Positions 52,448 to 58,865 of a stretch of 58,865 nucleotides of DNA are shown here, piece by piece (position 1 is the first letter of the stretch; the number at the start of each line of letters is the position of its first letter). Source of the stretch: an uncultured Campylobacter sp. GTDB taxonomy: Bacteria > Campylobacterota > Campylobacteria > Campylobacterales > Campylobacteraceae. A program made the position numbers and the translations under genes. The stretch covers positions 1-58,865 of the forward strand of contig NZ_CAURPW010000011.1 in assembly GCF_963526985.1 (NCBI RefSeq), written 5' to 3'. Below the pieces are notes generated by a model, which saw nothing but the letters and a program-made list of their open reading frames with translations, did not search any database and was not told the origin of the DNA.

Positions 52448-53749
52448 TTAGGCGCGTTCGTTCAAAAGTTCGCGCACGACCTCTTTGTCGCTAAACGGAT
52501 ATTTCACGCCCTTGATCTCCTGATAGGTTTCGTCGCCCTTGCCTAAAATCACCAAAATTTCATCCTGCGAGAGGCTTTCAAGCGCGTATTTTATCGCCTC
52601 TTTACGGTTTGATATGCATTTTACGCGCTCGTTCATCTCTAGGCCGCCGCATATCTCGGCGATGATGCTTTCAGGCTCTTCGCTGCGGGGGTTGTCGCTG
52701 GTGACGACGAGTCTGTGCGCGTATTTTTGCGCTATCGCGCCCATTTTAGGGCGTTTGGTGCGGTCTCTATCACCGCCTGCGCCAAAAACCGCGACGATTT
52801 TGCGATGGCGAAGCGCGTTTAGCACCTTTTCGATGCCGTCTGGAGTGTGCGCAAAGTCCACGATCACGAGCGGCTCGCGGCTCACGACCTCCATGCGCCC
52901 CTCGACGCCCTCAAACCCTGCCGCCGCGCGCGCGATCTCATCTAGCGGCCGATCCGTCAGCGTTGCGACGCAAGAGACGGCTGCAATGAGGTTGTAGAGG
53001 TTAAATTCGCCGTGCAAATTTGAGCTTAGCGCCATTTGCCCGCGCGGGGTTTTTAGCATCGCGCGTATGCCGCCTTCTAGCGAGTACTCGCTGGGTGCGA
53101 AGTCCGCGTCCGCGTGGAGCGCGCTAAGTGAATATGTTAGGGCGTTTGCGGGGTTAAATTTGATCCCGCCGCGGTCGTCTATGTTTATGAGCTTTGGCGC
53201 GTCGTCTGCGAAAAACTCGCTCTTTACGCGCGCGTACTCTTCAAACGTGCCGTGATAGTCGAGGTGATCCTGGGTCAAATTCGTAAAAATTTTCATCGCA
53301 AACGATAGGCTCTCGATGCGTTTTTGCGCGATGGCGTGCGAGCTAACCTCCATCACGAAGTACTCGCAGCCGCGTTCGCTAGCGGTCTTTAGGTAGCTAA
53401 GCGTACGTAAAATTTCGCTCGTCGTTAGCGCCTTATCATCGATGCGTTCGCCGTTTATAAAAGCGCCGCGGGTGCCGCACAGGCCGCATCCGTAGCCTAA
53501 ATTTAATAGCGTAGCGCAGATAAGCGCTGCGGTCGTGGTCTTGCCGTTAGTGCCCGTGATGCCGATGATCTTGATGTTCTCGTTGATGCCTAGTAGTCGC
53601 TTGCACTCGCTCAAATTTATGATTTTTGCGCCCTTTGTTTCAGCGGCGGCTTCAAATTTGGCGTTCGTCGCCGTTTTAACGAAATAGCAACCCGCCTCGC
53701 ATTCGCTAGAGTTATCGGTAACAAAGCCTTCTTTAACGTAAATTTTCAT
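52448..53749 (-). CDS. murE: UDP-MurNAc-L-Ala-D-Glu--diaminopimelate ligase
   Basis: Adds the third peptide residue in peptidoglycan precursor synthesis. 433 aa, a short MurE: ATP loop GITGTNGKTTTAALI near residue 62, substrate site FVMEVSSHAIAQ and FTNLTQDHLDYHGTFEEY near 150, VDFAHTPDGIEKVL near 272, and SDNPRSEEPE near 330. The DNPR sequence marks meso-DAP-adding MurE rather than Lys-adding. Starts inside the upstream 181-aa gene by 17 nt, implying coupling. Confidence 0.96.
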   Translation of the reverse strand: MKIYVKEGFVTDNSSECEAGCYFVKTATNAKFEAAAETKGAKIINLSECKRLLGINENIKIIGITGTNGKTTTAALICATLLNLGYGCGLCGTRGAFINGERIDDKALTTSEILRTLSYLKTASERGCEYFVMEVSSHAIAQKRIESLSFAMKIFTNLTQDHLDYHGTFEEYARVKSEFFADDAPKLINIDDRGGIKFNPANALTYSLSALHADADFAPSEYSLEGGIRAMLKTPRGQMALSSNLHGEFNLYNLIAAVSCVATLTDRPLDEIARAAAGFEGVEGRMEVVSREPLVIVDFAHTPDGIEKVLNALRHRKIVAVFGAGGDRDRTKRPKMGAIAQKYAHRLVVTSDNPRSEEPESIIAEICGGLEMNERVKCISNRKEAIKYALESLSQDEILVILGKGDETYQEIKGVKYPFSDKEVVRELLNERA

Positions 53750-54278
53750 TCTGCGCCCTTTCGTTGATTTCGCGAGCCAGCGCGCTTAGCCGTTCGTCGC
53801 CGGCAAACATCACGGCCGCGGTCTCGATGTAGCTTAGCCCCATTTCTATAAAGCCGTTTTTGATAAGATTTTGCAAAAACTCTAGAAAATCGTCGCGGTT
53901 GTCGATCATCACGCGCGTGGAAAACATGATGTCCTCAAAGACGCTTTTAAACCCGCCGCGCCTGACCGCATCCATAAAATCGGCATAGCTGATGGCGTTT
54001 TGCTCCTCGTGATCCTCGTCTTCGTCGATTTTGGCCTCAAGCGCGCCCAAAATTTCGTCCAAATCCGCAGGACTCATGCCTAATTTATCTTTTAGCTTAA
54101 ATATCTCAAAAAGCGTCATCGCCTCGTCGCGGCGGGTTTTAGCAAGCGAGCAAAGCGTGATGAGAAAGAGTAGCTTTTCGTCCGGCTTTTTTTCGTAAGC
54201 GAGCGAAAAATAGCTCGCAGCGGCGTCAAATTCGCCCTTGTTAAACGCTCTTAGCCCCGCTTTTTTGTAATCAGTCAA
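53733..54278 (-). CDS. Hypothetical TPR-like protein, 181 aa
   Basis: The first 60 residues form a TPR-like pair (LRAFNKGEFDAAASYFSLAY; LITLCSLAKTRRDEAMTLF). A charged hinge (DEDEDHEEQN) and a second helical part follow. No enzyme motif. It lies between nifU-like and murE and overlaps both, an order also found in C. jejuni as I recall, so it may act with one of them. Confidence 0.75.
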   Translation of the reverse strand: MTDYKKAGLRAFNKGEFDAAASYFSLAYEKKPDEKLLFLITLCSLAKTRRDEAMTLFEIFKLKDKLGMSPADLDEILGALEAKIDEDEDHEEQNAISYADFMDAVRRGGFKSVFEDIMFSTRVMIDNRDDFLEFLQNLIKNGFIEMGLSYIETAAVMFAGDERLSALAREINERAQNENLR

Positions 54279-54540
54279 ATTTAACTTCCTCGCCGATAGG
54301 GATATTTACGACGCTAAGTTCGGGGTGGATATCCGTGCGTAACTGGCGCTCGATGCCGTATTTTAGCGTAGTAGTGCTAGCCGCGCAGCCGTGGCAGTGG
54401 CCGGTGAGGCGGACGTAAATTTTGCCGTTTTTTATGCCTAGTAGCTCCATGCCTCCGCCGTCGTTTTCAAGCATCGGCATAACCTTTTGCAAGCTCGCTT
54501 TTACGGGCTTTAAAAGCTCTTCGTCGGTAAATGGAATCAT
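54271..54540 (-). CDS. NifU C-terminal domain (Nfu-type) protein
   Basis: An 89-aa Fe-S carrier with the CxxC motif in GHCHGCAASTTTLKYGIE near residue 47 and the typical strand NDGGGMELLGIKNGKIYVRL. It transfers Fe-S clusters to target proteins. Start ATG. Its stop overlaps the next gene by 8 nt. First gene of the nfu, hypothetical, murE operon. Confidence 0.93.
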   Translation of the reverse strand: MIPFTDEELLKPVKASLQKVMPMLENDGGGMELLGIKNGKIYVRLTGHCHGCAASTTTLKYGIERQLRTDIHPELSVVNIPIGEEVKFD

Positions 54541-54689
54541 TTTTCGCCTTTTAAATTTTTTTGGAGTATTATAGCAGATAAAATTTTAAATGCGCTACGC
54601 CTACTCTTTTGAAATTTAACTCGTTTTAACGCGAGCGGCGATTAAATTTAGCCTTTTTGCCGCATCTTTGTTTTTTATGTTTAAAATTA

Positions 54690-54695
54690 TATAAT
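54690..54695 (+). promoter_or_regulatory. -10 element (TATAAT) of the 413-aa secreted protein gene
   Basis: Consensus TATAAT 28 nt before the ATG at 54723, with AT-rich DNA upstream. Divergent from the nfu gene. Confidence 0.55.
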
Positions 54696-54722
54696 CGCTT
54701 AAATTTACTTAAAGGAGAATCT

Positions 54723-55964
54723 ATGAAAAAAATGGCCTTGTTGCTAGCCGCGCTTTGCGCGTGCGCTCTAGCCAAAGACTACGAATACGCGCTTGAAAGC
54801 ACCTCGCAAAAGATATACGAAGAGCCGGCTCTTAGCTACGTTACGCGCCAAATTTACGACGCTAAAGAGCATAAAACGCAAGTCATAACCGAGTCTGAGC
54901 TAAAAGACGGCGGCAAAAATAGATATAAAGAAGTAAGCTACTTCGGCAAGGACGGCGAGCTGGTTAAATTTTACGCCTATGATTATGATTTCAAGGCAGA
55001 AAAATGGCACAAGATAAACGAATATAAAGCAAGCCTTAAAAACGGAGTATCTACGCAGGAGACGACGGGCTACGTCCGAGGCGCTAAAAACGCTAGCAAA
55101 ACCGTCTCAAAACGCGCAAACGGCGTATACGAAGAGACCGGATACGAACTAAAAGCGGGCAAATGGCAAAAGTCGTCTCTTGCTCGCGCTACTTATAACA
55201 GAAGCGGTCAAAACGAGCTAACCGTTTATAGCGTTTGGGACGGCGCGAAATGGCAGCCTAAAGAAAAAATGCTCTATCTCTACGACGCAAACGAGCAGCC
55301 TATAGGTTATGAAAGGTCGCTGTTTGAAAACGGCGCGTGGATACCGTCTCAAAAAGAGATCATCGCAGGCGACGTTAGCGGTAAATACGAGCGCGTAAGC
55401 AGCGTCTACGTAGACGGCGCGTGGCAAAACTCGCAGATGTCTAGGCACGAGGCCACAAACGGCAAGGACGTAACGATAACTTTGGTCTGGGATAACGAGA
55501 AAAAAGAGTGGAAAAACAGCTACAAAGACGTGATCGTAGTTAGCGGCGCGGACTTTGAGACGGCGGCGTTTTCGTGGGATAACGAGAAAAAAGAGTGGAA
55601 GCAGGAGTTTTCTAGTCGCAACGTCTACGATAAGTCTGGCGAGCGTCTGCTTACGCAGCGATACGGCGCTAAAGACGGCGATAAAAAGCTAGTCTACGGC
55701 TACGATGCGCGCGGCGATAACGTGAGCGTAGACGTCTACGGGTTAGTTAGCGACGCAAACGGCAAAAGATGGGCGCAAAAAGAGCGTATCGAGGCGACTT
55801 TTGATAGCGATATACTCGCCGAGGATGTAGTATACGGCGGCTCGCTGATGTCCTTTGATATGCAGAGCAAGCATGCGATGACCGCTTATAAAAGATACGT
55901 TTTTACGGACGGCAAGCCTAAACTAACCCAAGAGCGCGAATGGAAATACAAAAGGCTAAAATAA
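54723..55964 (+). CDS. Secreted repeat protein, 413 aa
   Basis: The signal peptide is KKMALLLAALCACALA (cleavage near residue 18). The mature part is built from Trp-containing beta units, about 25-40 residues each, such as WDGAKWQPKEKMLYLYD, WDNEKKEWKNSYKDV and WDNEKKEWKQEFSSRN, recalling YD-type or DUF3836-like repeats. The protein is probably periplasmic or surface-exposed. ATG with AAAGGAG; upstream in-frame codons are non-coding. Two smaller exported or soluble genes follow on the same strand. Function unknown. Confidence 0.8.
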   Translation: MKKMALLLAALCACALAKDYEYALESTSQKIYEEPALSYVTRQIYDAKEHKTQVITESELKDGGKNRYKEVSYFGKDGELVKFYAYDYDFKAEKWHKINEYKASLKNGVSTQETTGYVRGAKNASKTVSKRANGVYEETGYELKAGKWQKSSLARATYNRSGQNELTVYSVWDGAKWQPKEKMLYLYDANEQPIGYERSLFENGAWIPSQKEIIAGDVSGKYERVSSVYVDGAWQNSQMSRHEATNGKDVTITLVWDNEKKEWKNSYKDVIVVSGADFETAAFSWDNEKKEWKQEFSSRNVYDKSGERLLTQRYGAKDGDKKLVYGYDARGDNVSVDVYGLVSDANGKRWAQKERIEATFDSDILAEDVVYGGSLMSFDMQSKHAMTAYKRYVFTDGKPKLTQEREWKYKRLK

Positions 55965-56085
55965 ATTTAGTCGGCGTTTGGGCGTTAAATTTAGCCTTTG
56001 CTAAATTTAGGATTTTGCCGCGCTCTGAAGCTATGATTTGCGCCCTAGCGCGAAGGTATTTAAAAAACTAAAATTTAGGAAAAAT

Positions 56086-56940
56086 ATGCAAAATTTAGAG
56101 CAAATTTTAGCGTCGCTAGACGAGAGCGCGCAAAAGGTTTTGATTTTAGGAGGCGCAAAGCACCCCGTTTGGGACGATGCGAACGAGGTTTTCGCGCTAG
56201 CTACGAGGCAAATTTTAGATAAAAGCCTAGGGCGGCAAGAAGGCGCGGATTACGGTGGAACGGTTAAATTTTACGATGCCCGGCCGCTTGCATTTATCGG
56301 CGTACATACGCGCATCGTGCGAAGAAGCATAGGATTTTTACTCACGGGGCGGCATCTTTTGGTTAAATTTGACGCCTCCGCCGCAAACGCGGACGAAGTA
56401 GCCGTGGCGTTTAGGCTGGGCGAGCATTCGCCTGACGAGCTGGAAAATCTCGCGTGGCAAGAGCTAGAAAAATGCGAATTTGAAATCGAGGACGAGATGA
56501 AATCGGCTATGAAAAGGGCGCTAAAAGCCGTTTTAAACGCTATTTTTGAGGACGGAGTCCAAAACGACGAGACGAAAATTTCGGATAAACTTTTGGAGCT
56601 AGGCCTCGGCGAAGCGCTAAAAACGCCGCTTGACGAGACGAAGCTGCTGTCAAAATCGCTTAGCGTCTTTAAGCCCGTCTCGCCGATGCTTCACAGCCTT
56701 GACCGCTCGCTTTTGGGTAAGCCTTACGGCGTGATACTAGACGAGTGCGGACTTATTAGCCGCGAGCTGATGGAAGAGCCCGTTTTTAGCTCGTGGGACG
56801 AAATTAGGGGTGCGCAGATTAAAGTAAAAGAGGATGCCGTAATAATCGGCGAAAAAGAGCATAAGATACCGTTTGAGCTAAAAGATAAAAAGGAAAATTT
56901 CGCCGAGTTTTTAAAATTTATGGCTCAGACGAGGGCGTAA
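56086..56940 (+). CDS. Hypothetical protein, 284 aa
   Basis: A soluble protein without signal or TM segments. Mixed alpha/beta with NLEQILASLDESAQKVLILG at the start and a C-terminal region (VFSSWDEIRGAQIKVKEDAV then IIGEKEHKIPF) that looks like a PH-like beta-sandwich. No family named. The ATG at 56086 has TTTAGGAAAAAT upstream; an in-frame start at 56038 is less likely. The next gene, a lipoprotein, follows by 47 nt. Confidence 0.72.
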   Translation: MQNLEQILASLDESAQKVLILGGAKHPVWDDANEVFALATRQILDKSLGRQEGADYGGTVKFYDARPLAFIGVHTRIVRRSIGFLLTGRHLLVKFDASAANADEVAVAFRLGEHSPDELENLAWQELEKCEFEIEDEMKSAMKRALKAVLNAIFEDGVQNDETKISDKLLELGLGEALKTPLDETKLLSKSLSVFKPVSPMLHSLDRSLLGKPYGVILDECGLISRELMEEPVFSSWDEIRGAQIKVKEDAVIIGEKEHKIPFELKDKKENFAEFLKFMAQTRA

Positions 56941-56987
56941 ATTTAGCGCGTTTTTGCTCAGATTTGCGCGTAAATTTAAGGAAAAAT

Positions 56988-57692
56988 ATGAAAAATTTGC
57001 TGTTAGGCGCGGTCGCGGTCTGGGCGTTTTGCGGTTGCGCAGGGCTAAAGCCTAGCGCGGACAAGGGCGTCGCTTTGATTGACGTGCCCGAGGAAAACTG
57101 GACGAGATACAAGGATACGGACGGCACGCTAAAAGAGGTCGCGTTTTTCACAGCGTTTTTCTCCGAGCGGTTTCGCGCGTCTTTTAAAAACGGCGAAAAG
57201 ATCGGCTTTACGCTAACCAAGCAAGAGGGCAAAAAGCTACCCGTAATGCTGGGCGACATGTATAAGGCCGAGGACGGCGCGTTTACGGTCGCGGGACTAG
57301 ATGCCAGGGGGCGCGAGTGGAGCGGCGACGAGAAGCTGCGAAGGTCGAGGCGGATCAAAATTTACGAATTTAAAGAAGGCGCCGTCAATGTAACGGATTA
57401 TGAGGCAGAGGGCGGCGTCTGCGAGGCGTTTTACGCGGGCAAAAAGATAAGCGCGACAAGCGTAGAAAGCCGCGACGGCGAGGATGCGCGTCAAATTTTT
57501 GCCGTGCGAACGCTAGGCGAAATCTCGCTTGAAGGCGTCAAAATTTTTAGCTCGCAAGAAAACTCTTTGCCGCAAAAACGGCTCTCCTTGTACGAAAAAG
57601 GCTCGCACGGTGCGCAAGCTAATGGGGCAACGCTAACCAAGCAAGCCCAAACGCTAAAAAACATCGTCTGCGCTGGATTTGAGAAAAACTAA
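56988..57692 (+). CDS. Lipoprotein, 234 aa
   Basis: KNLLLGAVAVWAFCGCAG ends in the lipobox FCGC, so it is lipid-anchored, probably in the outer membrane. The mature part carries no recognised domain; the middle has AGLDARGREWSGDEKLRRSR. The ATG at 56988 follows AAGGAAAA and is preferred over an in-frame start at 56964 that would break the signal. Near the preceding gene, possibly an operon. Confidence 0.78.
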   Translation: MKNLLLGAVAVWAFCGCAGLKPSADKGVALIDVPEENWTRYKDTDGTLKEVAFFTAFFSERFRASFKNGEKIGFTLTKQEGKKLPVMLGDMYKAEDGAFTVAGLDARGREWSGDEKLRRSRRIKIYEFKEGAVNVTDYEAEGGVCEAFYAGKKISATSVESRDGEDARQIFAVRTLGEISLEGVKIFSSQENSLPQKRLSLYEKGSHGAQANGATLTKQAQTLKNIVCAGFEKN

Positions 57693-57895
57693 ATTCGGGT
57701 TTTGTCGGCTGAAAGTAAGCGCGTCTTTGCGTAGGCGAAGTGGTTTGCGCGTTTTGCAAGGTACTCGCCGCTAAATTTCGATTTTACTAAAAATTTATAA
57801 AAGACTTAGACTAAATTTAATGAGTCAAAATAAAATTCGGCAGCGATTTTCTAACAGAAGATCAAAAATAAAAAGCCGAATTTGGGAGACTAAAG
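57693..57895. other. Gap before the pectate lyase gene
   Basis: About 200 nt, AT-rich in its second half. A short GGGAGA ribosome site precedes the lyase start. No other feature that I can support. Confidence 0.45.
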
Positions 57896-58865
57896 ATGTT
57901 TAAAAAGATATTGTTTCTCGCTGTTGGTGCATTATTTGCATTTGGTGCTCTAGCTCAAGCAGGCGAGATAAAAGCAAGCGACTCGCCCTTTGGTTACGCT
58001 AGCATTGGTGCAGAGCAAAATTTTGGCGGATACGCTGGCAAAGAGAGTAAAGAAGTCGTCGTAAAAGATAGGCAAGAGCTCGTAAAATACGCTCAAATGG
58101 GTGGTTACGTCATCTATGTGGATGGGCTCATAGACCTTAGCGAAGGCAAGATCCCGCAAAATGGCAATAGCGATGGGCTGGATAAATTTATAAGCGAGAT
58201 TAGCGGTGGCGAGTTTAGCTCTTATGCCAAATTTATGCAGGCTTACGGCGCTTCGTGCCGTGCAAATTTAGATGGTTCGCAAGATCCAAAGTTAGCAGCG
58301 CTTCGCAAAAATCTAGCCAACGAATACAAAAAGCTCATCGTAGTGCCGGTAGCTAGCAACACCACAATAATCGGCTTAGGCGAAAACTCAGGCATAAAAG
58401 GCGGCTCGCTTTTGTTAAAAAATGTCCAAAATATCGCGATCCGCAATATGAAGATCGAAGATGCTTTTGATCCATTTCCAGATATACAAAAAAATGACGG
58501 ATTTAACGCACAATATGACGGTGTGAGCATAGAGTCAGGCAAAAACATCTGGATAGATCACTGCCACTTTAAGGACACGGTGGAGCTTAGCCATGTGAAT
58601 TTAGCAGGCGGAGAGCTTACAAAATGGCAAACCTACGACGGACTGTGTGACATAAAGGGAGACAGTGCGGCTATCACGATCTCGCACAACATCTTTGAAA
58701 ACCACGACAAAACGATGCTAATAGGCTCAAGAGACTCGGACGGCAGCAGCGAAACGAGGACTATAACGGTCGCTCATAACATTTTTAATAACTGCGCGCA
58801 ACGCCTACCTATGGCACGCAATGCAAAGGTGCACGTCTATAACAACTTTTATGACTCAAAAGATG
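57896..58865 (+). CDS. Secreted pectate lyase (PL1 family), 3' end beyond window
   Basis: Beta-eliminative lyase of polygalacturonate. The signal peptide FKKILFLAVGALFAFGALAQ predicts export. PL1 right-handed beta-helix motifs are in order: VWIDHC-like NIWIDHCHF near residue 219, DGLCDIKGDSAAITISHNIF near residue 247 (Ca-binding Asp side), HDKTMLIGS, then HNIFNNCAQRLPMARNAKV near residue 300, where the family has its catalytic Arg region. ATG with GGGAGA. The frame is open to the last base; 323 codons are visible. Pectin is not an obvious substrate for an animal-associated Campylobacter. Confidence 0.93.
   Translation, partial: MFKKILFLAVGALFAFGALAQAGEIKASDSPFGYASIGAEQNFGGYAGKESKEVVVKDRQELVKYAQMGGYVIYVDGLIDLSEGKIPQNGNSDGLDKFISEISGGEFSSYAKFMQAYGASCRANLDGSQDPKLAALRKNLANEYKKLIVVPVASNTTIIGLGENSGIKGGSLLLKNVQNIAIRNMKIEDAFDPFPDIQKNDGFNAQYDGVSIESGKNIWIDHCHFKDTVELSHVNLAGGELTKWQTYDGLCDIKGDSAAITISHNIFENHDKTMLIGSRDSDGSSETRTITVAHNIFNNCAQRLPMARNAKVHVYNNFYDSKD

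Overview
The window looks like part of the chromosome of a Campylobacter of the oral, hydrogen-requiring type (C. rectus / showae / curvus / concisus group). The case rests on protein similarity (ThrRS, IF-3, DnaA, GyrB and RNase J with an Asn/Gln-rich N-terminus are all of campylobacterial type), gene neighbourhoods recalled from C. jejuni (nifU-like, hypothetical, murE; ybaB, PDZ, ispA; rsmA, rnj; rlmN plus a small hydrophobic peptide), A/T-rich -10 elements without clear -35 boxes, and very frequent AAATTT words. The species is inference.

Layout. 1-3.7 kb: end of tRNA-Val, thrS, infC, then two small hypotheticals. 4.2-7.3 kb: metallophosphoesterase, an Imm26-like protein and a DUF3137 membrane protein. 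7.8-11.4 kb: methionine synthesis (MetF-like, metE), with a strongly foldable RNA element ahead of metE. 11.8-12.5 kb: a stand-alone cas6. 12.6-16.9 kb: patB, a predicted small RNA, moaC, a DUF493 protein and two hypotheticals. 17-22.4 kb: the replication origin region (ruvC, dnaA, dnaN, gyrB) with TTTTCAC-type boxes on both sides of dnaA. 22.4-26.4 kb: degenerate GGDEF/EAL protein, queF with a long basic tail, HD-domain protein, SRP RNA on the minus strand, hypothetical. 26.4-34 kb: a decayed lipoprotein gene, nrdG with a separate glycyl-radical mini-protein, tpx, a broken SIR2-like gene, nrdA, a zinc-ribbon protein and purB. 34-44.5 kb: pseudouridine synthases, rlmN, nucleoside phosphorylase-like gene, hisF, rsmA, rnj, kdsD and rluB, with two parS-like palindromes and a G10 tract. 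44.5-45.2 kb: tRNA cluster (Ala, Gly, Leu, Cys, Ser) with a tiny lipoprotein gene inside. 45.2-46.7 kb: gene-free, probably holding a decayed transposase. 46.7-54.5 kb: ispA, PDZ protein, ybaB, broken flavodoxin-ferredoxin gene, panD, murE, hypothetical, NifU-like. 54.7 kb to the end: secreted and lipoprotein genes and a pectate lyase gene that runs off the edge.

Most of the window is housekeeping: translation, replication initiation, nucleotide supply, rRNA and tRNA modification, cell wall and cofactors. Accessory DNA sits in AT-rich or decayed patches: 3.1-3.7, 26.4-27.0, 28.7-30.0, 32.4-32.6, 45.2-46.7 and 50.4-51.6 kb. The items most worth follow-up are the three-way-junction RNA before metE, the small RNA at 13.85 kb with an ACCTCC loop and a C-rich terminator loop, the NrdD-type glycyl-radical mini-protein beside NrdG, the orphan cas6, the G10 tract at 35.3 kb, the parS-like pair, and the doubly damaged SIR2 gene.
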